In this document: piece by piece, positions 50,607 through 60,012 of the stretch
How positions within the stretch are numbered: the first letter of the stretch is position 1
How the letters are laid out: the number at the start of each line of letters is the position of its first letter
From: DHVE2 group archaeon
GTDB lineage: Archaea > Thermoplasmatota > Thermoplasmata > Thermoplasmatales > Aciduliprofundaceae
Length of the DNA: 64,000 nt
Assembly (NCBI GenBank): GCA_026993785.1
Contig: JALWRZ010000007.1
Coordinates: 1-64,000 of the forward strand
Direction of reading: 5' to 3'
Made by a program: the position numbers and the translations under genes
Notes under the pieces: generated by a model
Told to the model about the DNA's origin: nothing
What the model saw: the letters and a program-made list of their open reading frames with translations, nothing else
Databases searched by the model: none

Positions 50607-52010
50607 TTATTGAAGCCTCACTCTCGGGTCTAGGAACCCATAAAGGATATCTGCAATTATATTCCCGATTATAACCAACAGTGATATGATGTACAGCGAT
50701 GCCCCTGCCAGGAAGAAGTCCTGGGTAGTAAGGGCTGTAAGATAGGTGTAGCCAACACCATAGTAGGAGAAGATCTGTTCGAGGATAACTGCACCACCTA
50801 TGGAATAGCTGAATGCAAGCACAAAGGATGTGACTATTGGAAGCATAGCATTCCTTCTTGCATGCTTATTTCTTACAACTTTCTCTGGCAACCCCTTGGC
50901 CTTAGCCGTGAGGATATAATCCTCACCCATGGTTTCAAGCATAGAAGTTCTCTGCAAGAGAATTACACCAGCCATTCCTAGCAGGAGAATTACGAGAAGT
51001 GGGAGAATAAGGTGCCATCCATAATCCACTATAGGATATATTGGGTTTCCAGGGCAAATTCCAAGCTTAGCACACGTACTCCCAGGTCCTGTCAAGTTGC
51101 CACTGGCGTATCCCCCTATTGGTGTCCAGCCTAAGGTATAGGAGAATATCCAGATGAACACCAGGCCTAACCAGAAGGATGGCATGTTATAGAAGAATAA
51201 GCTCGTACCTATAGCCACACCCTCAGCTACTCCACCTCTTCTCCAGGCGATATATGTGCCTATAGGTATGCCTATAAGATACACCAGTATGGTGGCTGTA
51301 CCAAACCAGAGCAATGTTCTCGGTATTCTATCCGCCAGAATTTCCCTGACTGGCTGATTAGTCCTTATAGATATTCCAAAATTGAAAGTGAACATATCCT
51401 TGATAAATTCCACATATCTCACATATAGCGGAGTATCTACTACATACATCATAGCGATGTTGAGATCCTGGGGTATCTGGGCATTTTGTTTGGAGAAGTT
51501 TAGGAGAACATAGGTATATCTTTTGGGCAGAACTCCTGCAGTTTGAATAGCTCTACCCACCAGGCTGGAATAATCTGCCCATTTGTACTTTGCAGTTGAT
51601 TCCTCATTTAAGGATATCTCATTTACCGGCACTTTCTTAGCCGAAGAGAATATGTAAATGCTCACACCATATTTGCTTATGTTGAAATTGAAAACCACTG
51701 CTCTCGGATGTCGTTGAAAATCTATGAGATGATAGTAATAGGTACACGTAGGATCCGCCCCATCCAGTTGTGAATTAGGTATAAGTTTAAAATCGCTGGC
51801 CGTTAAGTAACCATGATGCTCCTCCGCCAATCCGAACTGCACGGCCATTTTAGCAATGTCGCCAGGATTTAAATTTGGATTTGCGTAAAATGGATCCGTG
51901 GGATCTCCTGGCATGGCTTCGAACAATGCCCACACTATGCTTGTCACTACAAAGAGGGTGATGACTGCCTGGATAAGTCTTTTTACAACATAAGGTCCCA
52001 AGCCTGCCAT
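50607..52010 (-). CDS. oppB: Oligopeptide ABC transporter permease OppB with extended external loop
   Basis: 467 residues, against about 310-340 normally. Helix 1 'LIQAVITLFVVTSIVWALFEAMPGDPTDP' is followed by about 150 extra residues (about 40-195, 'SDFKLIPNSQLDG', 'FNFNISKYGVSIYIF', 'YTYVLLNFSKQN') before the standard 'YVEFIKDMFTFNFGISIRTNQPV'. Then the usual helices and EAA loop 'LTAKAKGLPEKVVRNKHARRNAMLPI'. It is the first gene of the opp operon, with AGGTGATAAATT before the ATG. No substrate-binding protein gene lies in the window. Confidence 0.88.
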   Translation of the reverse strand: MAGLGPYVVKRLIQAVITLFVVTSIVWALFEAMPGDPTDPFYANPNLNPGDIAKMAVQFGLAEEHHGYLTASDFKLIPNSQLDGADPTCTYYYHLIDFQRHPRAVVFNFNISKYGVSIYIFSSAKKVPVNEISLNEESTAKYKWADYSSLVGRAIQTAGVLPKRYTYVLLNFSKQNAQIPQDLNIAMMYVVDTPLYVRYVEFIKDMFTFNFGISIRTNQPVREILADRIPRTLLWFGTATILVYLIGIPIGTYIAWRRGGVAEGVAIGTSLFFYNMPSFWLGLVFIWIFSYTLGWTPIGGYASGNLTGPGSTCAKLGICPGNPIYPIVDYGWHLILPLLVILLLGMAGVILLQRTSMLETMGEDYILTAKAKGLPEKVVRNKHARRNAMLPIVTSFVLAFSYSIGGAVILEQIFSYYGVGYTYLTALTTQDFFLAGASLYIISLLVIIGNIIADILYGFLDPRVRLQ

Positions 52011-52047
52011 AATTTATCACCTGCCACTGCCACCTATAACATAATCA

Positions 52048-52058
52048 TACATTTAAAC
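52048..52058 (-). promoter_or_regulatory. TATA box of the opp operon
   Basis: Minus strand GTTTAAATGTA, about 40 nt before the oppB ATG; leaves a leader with AGGTGATAA. The rest of the 219-bp gap to pgk is AT-rich and holds nothing else recognisable. Confidence 0.55.
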
Positions 52059-52195
52059 TTTACTGAAATTCAGATGTACATTATCCTTGACAGCATTACG
52101 ATATTTGCATTATTTCACAAGGAATTTTTGATATTTCAATATTTCGCGCCGAGATAATTTTTTGCATTTTCCTGCATATTTCCTTTAGAAAGGGA

Positions 52196-52209
52196 AAAAG
52201 ATAATAAAC
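52196..52209 (+). promoter_or_regulatory. TATA box of pgk
   Basis: AAAAGATAATAAAC centred about 27 nt before ATG 52230; predicts a leaderless transcript. Confidence 0.6.
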
Positions 52210-52229
52210 AGGGATGGGAATTACCCATC

Positions 52230-53459
52230 ATGAAGGAATACTTCACCATGGACGATTTTGAATTTGAGGACAAAACAGTTTTGGTAAGGGTGGATGTGAA
52301 TTCCCCAATAGATCCGGTGTCTGGAATCATTCTTGATTACTCTCGATTTGAAGCTCATAGACAAACATTGAAAGAGCTTAAAAATTCAAAGGTAGTGGTT
52401 CTCGCGCATCAAAGTCGCCCAGGAAAAAGGGATTTTCTGCCGCTTAGACCTCATGCCATGGTGCTTACTAAGATTCTGGGGAGGAGAGTAAGGTTCGTGC
52501 CGGATCTTTTCTGCGATTATGCCCTGGAGGCCATTCAGAATATGAAAAGTGGAGAGTACATTATGCTTCAGAATACTCGATTTTACTCTGAGGAATACTG
52601 TCTCAAAAATAACCCTGAGAATACCCATATTGTGAAGGAACTTTCCAAGGTTGCCGATTATTTCATTAACGATGCCTTTGCTGCCGCGCATAGAAAACAG
52701 GCAACTCTGGTGGGATTTAAAAAGAAAATGCCCATGATTGCAGGGAGACTTATGGAGAGGGAGATAACCATGCTCAACAGATTTTTGAAGCTCCAGAGAA
52801 AACCCAAAATTGCTATTCTAGGCGGAGCAAAGGTGGAAGATTCGCTGAAAGTTGCCAAAAGCTTTGCGGAGAGAAATATCGTGGATAAGATACTCACAGG
52901 AGGCGTAGTTTCTATTTTCTTTCTTCTGGCAAAGGGGTATAATTTGGGAAAGGGAACTGAGGAATTTGTGAAGAAAAACTATGAGGATTACGAGAAACTG
53001 ATATCTCTTTCGCAGGAACTTCTTGAAAAATATCCTGAGATCATTGAATTACCGGTGGATGTTGTGGTTAACGCCGAGGGAAAAAGAAAAGGTATGCCCC
53101 TGGAGCATTTGCCTTCCCCTTATCCCATATATGACATAGGTCTTGATACTGCTATAATGTACAGAAATATGCTAAAGGACGCAAAGGCAATAATCGTGAA
53201 TGGCCCAATGGGGGTATTTGAGCTGCCAGAGTTCTCCTTGGGTACTGTGGAGGTGTTCAGAGGGATAGTTAATAACAGCGCCCTAAAAATTGCAGGTGGA
53301 GGACACACTATAGCGGCTATTGAGAAGCTCGGAATCGCCAAGTATTTTGATCACATCAGCACAGGAGGTGGTGCGCTGATTACATTCCTCTCCGGGGAGG
53401 AAATGCCGGCGATTGAAGCGCTCAAAGAATCCTACAGACACTTCTCACATCTGAAATAA
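52230..53459 (+). CDS. pgk: Phosphoglycerate kinase (archaeal type)
   Basis: 409 residues. Transfers phosphate between 1,3-bisphosphoglycerate and ADP. 'KTVLVRVDVNSPID' with substrate Asp/Asn, 'VLAHQSRPGK', 'ILGGAKVEDSLKV' and 'IVNGPMGVFELPEFSLGT' with 'GGGHTIAAIEK' are the N- and C-lobe hallmarks. The archaeal subtype shows 'RRVRFVPDLFC' in the N-lobe. It stands alone with its own promoter; its 3' end overlaps that of corA by 15 nt. Confidence 0.96.
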   Translation: MKEYFTMDDFEFEDKTVLVRVDVNSPIDPVSGIILDYSRFEAHRQTLKELKNSKVVVLAHQSRPGKRDFLPLRPHAMVLTKILGRRVRFVPDLFCDYALEAIQNMKSGEYIMLQNTRFYSEEYCLKNNPENTHIVKELSKVADYFINDAFAAAHRKQATLVGFKKKMPMIAGRLMEREITMLNRFLKLQRKPKIAILGGAKVEDSLKVAKSFAERNIVDKILTGGVVSIFFLLAKGYNLGKGTEEFVKKNYEDYEKLISLSQELLEKYPEIIELPVDVVVNAEGKRKGMPLEHLPSPYPIYDIGLDTAIMYRNMLKDAKAIIVNGPMGVFELPEFSLGTVEVFRGIVNNSALKIAGGGHTIAAIEKLGIAKYFDHISTGGGALITFLSGEEMPAIEALKESYRHFSHLK

Positions 53460-54191
53460 CTTTTTCTTTTTAAAGTAGTAAATCATGATAAGGGCTACGG
53501 CAAGCATAAGAAGCAGAGAATAATAATATCCGTATTCCCACCTTATCTCTGGCATATTTCTGAAATTCATCCCGTAGATTCCTGTTATCAGGGTGAGGGG
53601 CATCATAATCGTTGCTATAATAGTGAGAACATTCATGCTTTTGTTTATCCTTGCTGATAAGGTGTTCTGCATAAGCTGAATAGCCACTGTGGTGGCATCT
53701 ATAAGATATTCTACTCCGTAGATCATCTCATTAATATCCCGAAGAATCACATCTACCCTGGGAGGAAGTATCTTCTGATCCCGCAAACTCTCTATAACAT
53801 TCCTTATTTTGAAATAATCCCTGTGCATCTGAAACACTATCTTCTTTATGGCAAGTATTTTTCTCACCAACGAGGAGGAATATTCCGTTATCGCCAGATT
53901 TTGCATCTTCTCTATTTTGTTCTCTATTTTATCTATCACCTTATATTCATGCTGCATTATGCTCCATATCACCTCCTCTGGGGAATCTCTTCGTACCAGC
54001 GTTCTCTTTATGATTTCCAAAGCCTCCTCTGAGGCCTTAACCCTTATCTCCTCACCTTCCCACTCAACGGCCACCATATACCTTTTCATCTCCTTATCAA
54101 AATTGTGAATTGGAAAAATCACGGTATATTTTTCTCCAACTTTTTTTATAATATTTACCTCTTTTATTTCCTCGCTTACAAGTTGAAGCAT
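53445..54191 (-). CDS. corA: CorA-family divalent cation transporter (short form)
   Basis: About 248 residues. The C-terminal 'TIIATIMMPLTLITGIYGMNFRNMPEIRWEYGYYYSLLLMLAVALIMIYYF' holds two membrane helices with the GMN motif, the Mg2+/Co2+ selectivity signature. The cytosolic part is helical ('IENKIEKMQNLAITEYSSSLVRKILAIKK') but only about 170 residues, shorter than classical CorA (about 240). ATG 54191 is 28 nt from a GATATATAA box, favouring it over the track GTG at 54206. Confidence 0.88.
   Translation of the reverse strand: MLQLVSEEIKEVNIIKKVGEKYTVIFPIHNFDKEMKRYMVAVEWEGEEIRVKASEEALEIIKRTLVRRDSPEEVIWSIMQHEYKVIDKIENKIEKMQNLAITEYSSSLVRKILAIKKIVFQMHRDYFKIRNVIESLRDQKILPPRVDVILRDINEMIYGVEYLIDATTVAIQLMQNTLSARINKSMNVLTIIATIMMPLTLITGIYGMNFRNMPEIRWEYGYYYSLLLMLAVALIMIYYFKKKKLFQM
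53460..53476 (+). terminator. T-rich terminator after pgk
   Basis: CTTTTTCTTTTTAAAG directly follows the pgk stop, inside the end of the convergent corA gene. Confidence 0.5.
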
Positions 54192-54211
54192 AATAAAAGA
54201 AAGCACGGGGA

Positions 54212-54222
54212 GATATATAAAT
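54212..54222 (-). promoter_or_regulatory. TATA box of corA
   Basis: Minus strand TTTATATATC, centred about 27 nt from ATG 54191. Confidence 0.6.
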
Positions 54223-54255
54223 CTGTTCCTGTGCAGCGCAGCAAAAATCTAAAAG

Positions 54256-54266
54256 TTTTTATATGT
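54256..54266 (+). promoter_or_regulatory. TATA box of ftsZ
   Basis: TTTTTATATGT, about 37 nt before ATG 54298; leaves a short leader carrying AGGTGG. Confidence 0.6.
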
Positions 54267-54297
54267 AGAATTTCATACACTTTCATAGGTGGTTAAG

Positions 54298-55428
54298 ATG
54301 AAATCCCTTATCAAGGAGGCTTTGGCTAGAGCGGAGGTTAGAGCTACACAGCTCCCCACCCCGACCCCCACAGGGGATATAGTTATGGAAACCCAAGAGG
54401 ATAAGGAGCTTGAAGAAGTTCTTAAGGGTTTAAAGACAAATATAAAAATCGTGGGATGTGGAGGAGCTGGAAGCAATACCATCACGAGAATAATGGAAGA
54501 AGGGATATATGGCTCGGTAGAGCTTATAGCGGCCAACACCGATGCACAACATCTTCTTATCACCCATGCAAATCGTAAGATTCTTCTTGGCAAGAGAATA
54601 ACTCGAGGCCTTGGGGCCGGTGCGCTCCCGCAGATTGGTGAGGAGGCCGCCAGAGAGGCTGAGGATAAAATACGGGAAGTTCTTCAAGGTGCGGATATGG
54701 TATTTATAACCTGTGGACTAGGCGGCGGAACTGGCACAGGAAGCGCGCCTGTGGTGGCGCAAATTGCCAAGGAGCTAGGTGCACTTACTATTGCGATTTG
54801 CACCTTACCTTTCACCGCCGAAGGCAGAGCTAGATATGAAAATGCCATGTGGGGCCTTGAAAAACTTAGGGATGCTGCAGATACAGTAATAACGATACCC
54901 AACGATAAGCTGTTAGAGCTTGTGCCCAGATTACCCCTTACTCAGGCTTTCAAGTTTGCGGATGAAGTTCTGATGCGTGCCATAAAGGGTCTTACCGAGA
55001 TGATAACCAAACCTGGGCTCGTGAACCTTGATTTCAATGACCTTAAGACAGTGATGAAAGGTGGAGGCGTAGCAATGATAGGTTTGGGAGAGAGTGAAGG
55101 AGCCGGCGACGAGAGAGCATTGGAGGCTTTGGAAGATGCTATAAATTCACCGCTTCTTGAAGTGGATATCTCCAGCGCTACCGGGGTGCTTGTAAATGTG
55201 GTGGGTAGCCCCGATATGACAATCAGCGAGGCGGAGAGGGCTGTGGAGGAGCTTCATAAGAAGGTTGCCAAGAACGCCAGAATTATCTGGGGCTGCGCTA
55301 TTGACCCAACCTATGACCGTCGCATATCGGTGCTTGTGGTAGCCACAGGGGTAAAAAGCAAGCAAATCCACGGAAAACTTACGGAAGAGGAGCTAAAGGC
55401 GCAGTATGGTGTAGATGTTATCCGCTGA
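54298..55428 (+). CDS. ftsZ: Cell division protein FtsZ
   Basis: 376 residues. The tubulin signature '[14 protein letters not shown]' (T4 loop), '[13 protein letters not shown]' (T1), 'AANTDAQHL' and the T7 loop '[11 protein letters not shown]' show an intact GTPase that forms filaments. The N-terminal 45 residues before the Rossmann start are a flexible arm rich in Ala and Thr-Pro. ATG 54298 follows AGGTGGTTAAG; the track GTG is three codons earlier. It overlaps a DUF973-type membrane protein gene by 14 nt, so the pair may be functionally linked. Confidence 0.95.
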   Translation: MKSLIKEALARAEVRATQLPTPTPTGDIVMETQEDKELEEVLKGLKTNIKIVGCGGAGSNTITRIMEEGIYGSVELIAANTDAQHLLITHANRKILLGKRITRGLGAGALPQIGEEAAREAEDKIREVLQGADMVFITCGLGGGTGTGSAPVVAQIAKELGALTIAICTLPFTAEGRARYENAMWGLEKLRDAADTVITIPNDKLLELVPRLPLTQAFKFADEVLMRAIKGLTEMITKPGLVNLDFNDLKTVMKGGGVAMIGLGESEGAGDERALEALEDAINSPLLEVDISSATGVLVNVVGSPDMTISEAERAVEELHKKVAKNARIIWGCAIDPTYDRRISVLVVATGVKSKQIHGKLTEEELKAQYGVDVIR

Positions 55429-56065
55429 AATCATTGAGGAGAGGGAACGATTATTACACGGGATCAAAAATCTTCAAATCGCCTTTTTAATTGAGATTAT
55501 AGTTGGGATCGTAGCTATTCCATCCTCTCTTTTTAAGCTTTTTACCTTCCTTGGTGGGGGCCATCTACCATTTATAGGAATGCAGTGGAGTGCCTATTTT
55601 TTTATAAATTCAATAATCTCCCTTATTGGTGGGATAATAATCTTTTATTTTCTTTACAGGGGGTTTGAAAATATTAAGGAGAGTATTACCACTACATCTA
55701 TCGGTACCTGGGGAGCGGTTCTAAAGCTTATAGCTCTAATTATCTCCTTTCTTCTCACAATTTTCTTAATATCCTATCTTCCCCGGCTTATGGGCGGAAG
55801 CATTCAGATGGAAAATATAATTCAGGTAAGTATAGCCAGCTCTGTAACAGCTATTATAGGATTAGTCGGCGGAATTTTGATTGCCATTGCCCTCTATCAC
55901 ATAGGGGACGAGTATAATGAAAGCTTAGTTACCGTGGGTGGGATCCTCTACATCTTCCTTGCCTGGATTGCCGCCATACTCCTCTTTATAGGTTTAAAGA
56001 ATGTGGAGAAAAAGGCTCTTAGAGGCAAGCCAGGTATTTTGCCTCCACCGCCGCCACCTTTTTGA
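55415..56065 (+). CDS. DUF973-like multi-pass membrane protein with polyproline tail
   Basis: 216 residues. Five predicted membrane helices ('IAFLIEIIVGIVAIPSSLF', 'AYFFINSIISLIGGIIIFYFLY', 'LKLIALIISFLLTIFLISYL', 'VTAIIGLVGGILIAIALY', 'GGILYIFLAWIAAILLFIGL'). The C-terminal tail 'GKPGILPPPPPPF' ends in a six-proline run. The layout resembles archaeal DUF973 proteins. The start overlaps the end of ftsZ by 14 nt, which implies coupled expression; a role at the division site is a reasonable guess, not shown. Confidence 0.72.
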   Translation: MLSAEIIEERERLLHGIKNLQIAFLIEIIVGIVAIPSSLFKLFTFLGGGHLPFIGMQWSAYFFINSIISLIGGIIIFYFLYRGFENIKESITTTSIGTWGAVLKLIALIISFLLTIFLISYLPRLMGGSIQMENIIQVSIASSVTAIIGLVGGILIAIALYHIGDEYNESLVTVGGILYIFLAWIAAILLFIGLKNVEKKALRGKPGILPPPPPPF

Positions 56066-56121
56066 TTTTATTGATGCCCTTATGATTTCTCCTCTTTAGT
56101 GAAAAAGCAGAGATAAGAAAA

Positions 56122-56132
56122 ATTTTTAAATA
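56122..56132 (+). promoter_or_regulatory. TATA box of rtcB
   Basis: ATTTTTAAATA, about 38 nt before ATG 56165; the leader would contain CGGTGATGATTT. Confidence 0.55.
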
Positions 56133-56164
56133 ACACCTCTCTTTTTTCATCCCGGTGATGATTT

Positions 56165-57619
56165 ATGTGGAACGGTCCTCTAAAAAAACTGGATAATTTT
56201 CGCTGGGAGATACCAAAGGATTACAAAAGGGGGATGCGCGTACCGGGTATAATATTCGCATCGGGGCATATGATAGAGCAAATAAAGAAAGACAACGCGC
56301 CCGAGCAGGTAGCCAATGTGGCTACGCTTCCAGGAATCGTGAAGGCCAGCATGGCCATGCCCGATATACACTGGGGCTATGGCTTTCCCATAGGAGGAGT
56401 GGCCGCTTTCAGTGAGGAGGATGGGATAATCTCTCCAGGTGGTGTAGGCTACGATATAAATTGCGGTGTGAGGCTTCTGGTCACCAATTTGGAAGAGAAG
56501 GATGTGCGCCCCAAGTTGAAAGAGCTGGTAGATGCCATATTTGTTAATGTTCCCTCGGGCGTTGGAGAGAAGGGCAAACTAAGATTGAGTTTTAGCGAAT
56601 TAAACGAAGTTCTGGATTTTGGGGCAAAATGGGCGGTGGAACATGGATATGGCTGGCAAGAGGATCTGGAGAGAATAGAGGAGGGGGGAAGCATAAAATA
56701 TGCGAACCATGAGAAGGTGAGCGAGAAAGCGAAAAGGAGGGGTGCACCACAGCTTGGAACTCTTGGTGCCGGGAACCACTTTCTGGAGGTGCAGAGGGTT
56801 GAGAAAATTTTTATCCCGGAGATTGCGAAGAAGTTTGGAATAACCCATGAAGGTCAGATAACCGTGATGATCCACACCGGTTCCCGGGGTCTCGGGCATC
56901 AGGTGGCCAGTGATTATATACGCGTGATGGAGCAGGCAGCCAGGAAATATGGGATAAAACTTGTGGATCCGCAGCTTGCCTGTGCTCCCATTAAGAGCAA
57001 GGAAGCGGAGGATTACTTTGCAGCCATGAGCGCCGCGGCCAATTTCGGTTTCACCAACAGACAACTCATCACTCATTGGGTTAGAGAATCCTTCGGCAAG
57101 GTGTTCGGCGAGGATCCTGAGGATCTGGGAATGCATCTTGTTTATGGGGTTGCACATAATATAGCGAAGTTAGAAGAGCATATAGTGGATGGAAAGAGAA
57201 TGAGGGTTTATGTGCACAGAAAGGGCGCCACGAGGGCGTTTGCAGCAGGGAGGAGCGAGTTATCCTCGCTATATCGCGATGTTGGGCAGCCGGTTCTAAT
57301 CCCCGGTGACATGGGCACCGCATCCTACGTTCTTGTGGGCACCCAGAGGGCCATGGAGGAAACCTTCGGCTCCACATGTCATGGTGCAGGTCGAGTGATG
57401 AGCCGCCATGCTGCGCTTCGCAGATTTAGAGGCGAGGAGATTAAGAGGCAGCTATGGGAGAAGAAGCGCATCTATGTGAGAAGCGCAAGCAATAGAGTTG
57501 CGGCGGAGGAGGCCCCTGACGCTTACAAAGATGTGAACGAAGTTGTTCGTGCTGTAGAAGGTGCAGGAATATCAAGAATAGTGGCCAAGATGGTGCCCTT
57601 GGGTGTGGTGAAAGGCTAA
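56165..57619 (+). CDS. rtcB: RNA ligase RtcB (tRNA-splicing)
   Basis: 484 residues. Joins 2',3'-cyclic phosphate or 3'-phosphate to 5'-OH ends during tRNA splicing and RNA repair, using GTP and Mn2+. '[19 protein letters not shown]', '[16 protein letters not shown]' (metal Cys), '[13 protein letters not shown]', '[11 protein letters not shown]' and the guanylylated His in '[12 protein letters not shown]' are present. There is no intein. It has its own promoter. Confidence 0.97.
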   Translation: MWNGPLKKLDNFRWEIPKDYKRGMRVPGIIFASGHMIEQIKKDNAPEQVANVATLPGIVKASMAMPDIHWGYGFPIGGVAAFSEEDGIISPGGVGYDINCGVRLLVTNLEEKDVRPKLKELVDAIFVNVPSGVGEKGKLRLSFSELNEVLDFGAKWAVEHGYGWQEDLERIEEGGSIKYANHEKVSEKAKRRGAPQLGTLGAGNHFLEVQRVEKIFIPEIAKKFGITHEGQITVMIHTGSRGLGHQVASDYIRVMEQAARKYGIKLVDPQLACAPIKSKEAEDYFAAMSAAANFGFTNRQLITHWVRESFGKVFGEDPEDLGMHLVYGVAHNIAKLEEHIVDGKRMRVYVHRKGATRAFAAGRSELSSLYRDVGQPVLIPGDMGTASYVLVGTQRAMEETFGSTCHGAGRVMSRHAALRRFRGEEIKRQLWEKKRIYVRSASNRVAAEEAPDAYKDVNEVVRAVEGAGISRIVAKMVPLGVVKG

Positions 57620-57627
57620 TTCTCTAT

Positions 57628-58806
57628 CTATCTTTCTCTCAAAATATAGATGAGAACGAGAACGGTAGATAGGGCAAATAGGGATGAGAAAATCAGAGGA
57701 GAGAAATCCCCGCAGTAGGAGATTAAAAGCGCAGTGAGTATGGATAGAGGTATTGTGGTGAATCTCCATATGGTAGAAATCGTGGAGAATATTGTGCCTC
57801 TATATTCCTGGGGCACCGCGGGTAAAAGCAGGGGACGATAGCCCATATGCCATAGGGGCCAGAGGAAATAGGAAAGGATATAGAACACAATAAATATGGG
57901 AAAGAGAGAATCACGTTGCAGGAAAATACTGCTAATATACACCGCCGCAGCTCCTATGCCCAAGGAGAGCATTGCAATATAAGGCAGATTTTTCCATATT
58001 CTTCGGGGAAGCATGCTCTTGGTGAAGGAAGACAGAAATTCTATAAAGCTTCCCAGGGCGGATACAAGCACTATGATAATAACTCCTTCTCCAAAATGAT
58101 TTATGATGAGATTATCCGAAACTATTCCAGACATCATAAATACACTCATTTGAGCCAATATCCCGACCAGAATAAGGGGAAGAAGTGTGGAGGAAATCTT
58201 CAATTTCTTTCTCTCCCTGTATACCGGTAAATCTGGTAGAGCAAGATAAACAAAGAGGATATAAACGGGTGATATAGCTGCCATGGCGAGATAGTAGAAT
58301 CGCATTCCCTGAAGCTGCGGTACCATGAGAAAATATAGAAAAGCGCCCAAATATGTTAGGAGCGCAGTAATCGAGGGTAATAACCAGTGCCACACATAAA
58401 CATCCTCCAGGGCATCGGAGGGATATATTTCCTTTTCATAAACGCTATAAGCGAAGGTGAAAAGTATCGCTGTAGAGAAAAGGATGCGCCCTATTAAGAT
58501 AATCGCGGGGGACCAGGCTACACCGTATATAAAATAACTTACTCCCCAGAGAGCCTCCGCGACCATTACAAAATATTTGGCATTGAGATGCCTGTCAGAA
58601 AGGTAACCCAATGGAGGAATGAGAAGAGCTGTTAAAAAGGAAGAGACGCTTATTATGGCTCCAACTTCCACCACAGAATAGCCAAGTTTGAATAGATAGG
58701 CATTAAATATTACGAAGCCTACTAGGGAGGGAGAAGTAAGAGAGTAGTAGATCATAAGGTTCTTTGCTCCCCGGGGAAGAGAGCTGAACTTCTTGATATT
58801 CACCAT
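57628..58806 (-). CDS. Major facilitator superfamily transporter
   Basis: 392 residues with about 12 predicted membrane helices. The MFS loop 2-3 motif appears as 'PPLGYLSDRHLNAKYF', close to G-x-x-x-D-R-x-x-R. No substrate-specific motif is recognised; drug or metabolite efflux is common for such small stand-alone MFS genes. The 3' end faces rtcB with an 8-nt gap. A TATA-like AATTATTA at 58820-58830 lies near the ATG, so the transcript is nearly leaderless. Confidence 0.82.
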   Translation of the reverse strand: MVNIKKFSSLPRGAKNLMIYYSLTSPSLVGFVIFNAYLFKLGYSVVEVGAIISVSSFLTALLIPPLGYLSDRHLNAKYFVMVAEALWGVSYFIYGVAWSPAIILIGRILFSTAILFTFAYSVYEKEIYPSDALEDVYVWHWLLPSITALLTYLGAFLYFLMVPQLQGMRFYYLAMAAISPVYILFVYLALPDLPVYRERKKLKISSTLLPLILVGILAQMSVFMMSGIVSDNLIINHFGEGVIIIVLVSALGSFIEFLSSFTKSMLPRRIWKNLPYIAMLSLGIGAAAVYISSIFLQRDSLFPIFIVFYILSYFLWPLWHMGYRPLLLPAVPQEYRGTIFSTISTIWRFTTIPLSILTALLISYCGDFSPLIFSSLFALSTVLVLIYILRER

Positions 58807-58887
58807 CCCCTATGGATTTTTAATAATTAAACCTTTTTAGCAAAGATTATGCATCCACGCTCCTACTTTGAATTTTTCTTAAGGAAT

Positions 58888-58900
58888 CTTTTTATAATTC
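58888..58900 (+). promoter_or_regulatory. TATA box of the citDEF operon
   Basis: CTTTTTATAATTC, centred about 25 nt before the citD ATG at 58919, so the message is probably leaderless. Confidence 0.6.
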
Positions 58901-58918
58901 CTGGAGATATCATCAACC

Positions 58919-59167
58919 ATGATAGAAGCTGGCACGCAGGAGAAGGGAGATGCACTGGTAATTATAGAGGAATCAGACAAGAGAGAGGTGTTAGTGGAAA
59001 GCAAGATAATGGCCATCTACGGCGAGGCAATACGCAAAACAGTAGAGGAAGTAACTGCCGGCTTGGTAGCAAAAATAACTGTTAAGGACTATGGTGCACT
59101 AGATTGGGTCATAAGGGCCCGCCTGGAAGCAGCTATTAGAAAATTCAAAGAGGGGGTGAAGGAATGA
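58919..59167 (+). CDS. citD: Citrate lyase acyl carrier protein (gamma), attachment serine absent
   Basis: 82 residues. 'AGTQEKGDALVIIEESDKRE', 'VESKIMAIYGEAIRKTVEEV' and 'VKDYGALDWVIRARLEAAI' align along the whole length of CitD. In Klebsiella CitD the prosthetic group is bound to Ser14 in 'AGTLESSD'; here the aligned residues are 'AGTQEKGD', with Lys and Gly. Other Ser residues (in 'EESD' and 'VESK') do not align. The protein therefore either uses a different attachment or the complex works with free acyl-CoA. First gene of citDEF, overlapping citE by 4 nt. Confidence 0.85.
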   Translation: MIEAGTQEKGDALVIIEESDKREVLVESKIMAIYGEAIRKTVEEVTAGLVAKITVKDYGALDWVIRARLEAAIRKFKEGVKE

Positions 59168-60012
59168 AGCTTCGTCGCACCCGCCTATATGTGCCCGGTA
59201 ACAATCCACACCTCGTGGAGAATGTGGGATTATATAATGCCGATGCAGTTATACTTGACCTGGAAGATTCTGTGCCCATACCTCAAAAATTCGATGCCCG
59301 CATTCTTGTGAAATATTCGCTGCAGCATGTAGACTTTGGAAGAAGTGAGAAGTGGGTCCGCATAAACGGGATAACCACATCCTACTGGAAAGACGACCTT
59401 AGGGAGGTGCTTCCCTACTGCCAGGTGATAAACCTTCCCAAGGTTGAGAGCTATGAAGACATGGAGATGGTGGATGCTGAGATGAAGGCAATAGAGGAAG
59501 AGCTTAAAATATCCCCACGGGAGGTTGTGCCAATAATAGAGACAGTGCGGGGCCTTATGAACGCCCGTGAGATTGCAAAGCATCCTCGGGTCACCGCGCT
59601 TGCCTGGGGCGGCGAGGACCTGACCGCTGATTTAGGTATTCCCAGGAAAAAGGCGCTCATTCTTGAGTATGTACGCGCCGAGATAGTTTTTGCGGCTAAG
59701 GCCAATGGAAAACAGGCACTGGATACCGTATACAGCAATATAAGGGACGAAGAAGGACTCTTTGAGTATGCTCAGAGAGCCAGATATATGGGCTTCGATG
59801 GAATAGGGGTAATACATCCCAATCAAATCGAAATCGTACATAAGGCCTTCAGACCTACGGAGGATGAGATTGAAGACGCCAAGAAGATTATCGAAGCGGC
59901 TGAGCTTGCGGAAAAGGAAGGGAAGGGAGTGATCTCTCTCAATGGAAGAATGATAGACCCCCCTGTGGTTGAAAGAGCAAGGAAAATTCTTCAATTTGCG
60001 GAGGTGGAATAA
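59164..60012 (+). CDS. citE: Citrate lyase beta subunit (citryl lyase)
   Basis: 282 residues, TIM-barrel of the HpcH/HpaI-CitE type. 'RRTRLYVPGNNPHLVENV' binds substrate and CoA moiety; 'VILDLEDSVPIPQKFDARI' and 'WGGEDLTADLGI' contain the Mg2+-binding Glu and Asp. It cleaves the citryl thioester to oxaloacetate and acetyl thioester. Stand-alone CitE-like proteins exist, but here its position between citD and citF supports a true lyase subunit. Overlaps citD and abuts citF. Confidence 0.92.
   Translation: MKLRRTRLYVPGNNPHLVENVGLYNADAVILDLEDSVPIPQKFDARILVKYSLQHVDFGRSEKWVRINGITTSYWKDDLREVLPYCQVINLPKVESYEDMEMVDAEMKAIEEELKISPREVVPIIETVRGLMNAREIAKHPRVTALAWGGEDLTADLGIPRKKALILEYVRAEIVFAAKANGKQALDTVYSNIRDEEGLFEYAQRARYMGFDGIGVIHPNQIEIVHKAFRPTEDEIEDAKKIIEAAELAEKEGKGVISLNGRMIDPPVVERARKILQFAEVE

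Noticed and set aside
58919-59167. CitD as a pseudogene
   Set aside because: The frame is intact and full length, has a promoter and is coupled to citE; only the attachment residue differs.
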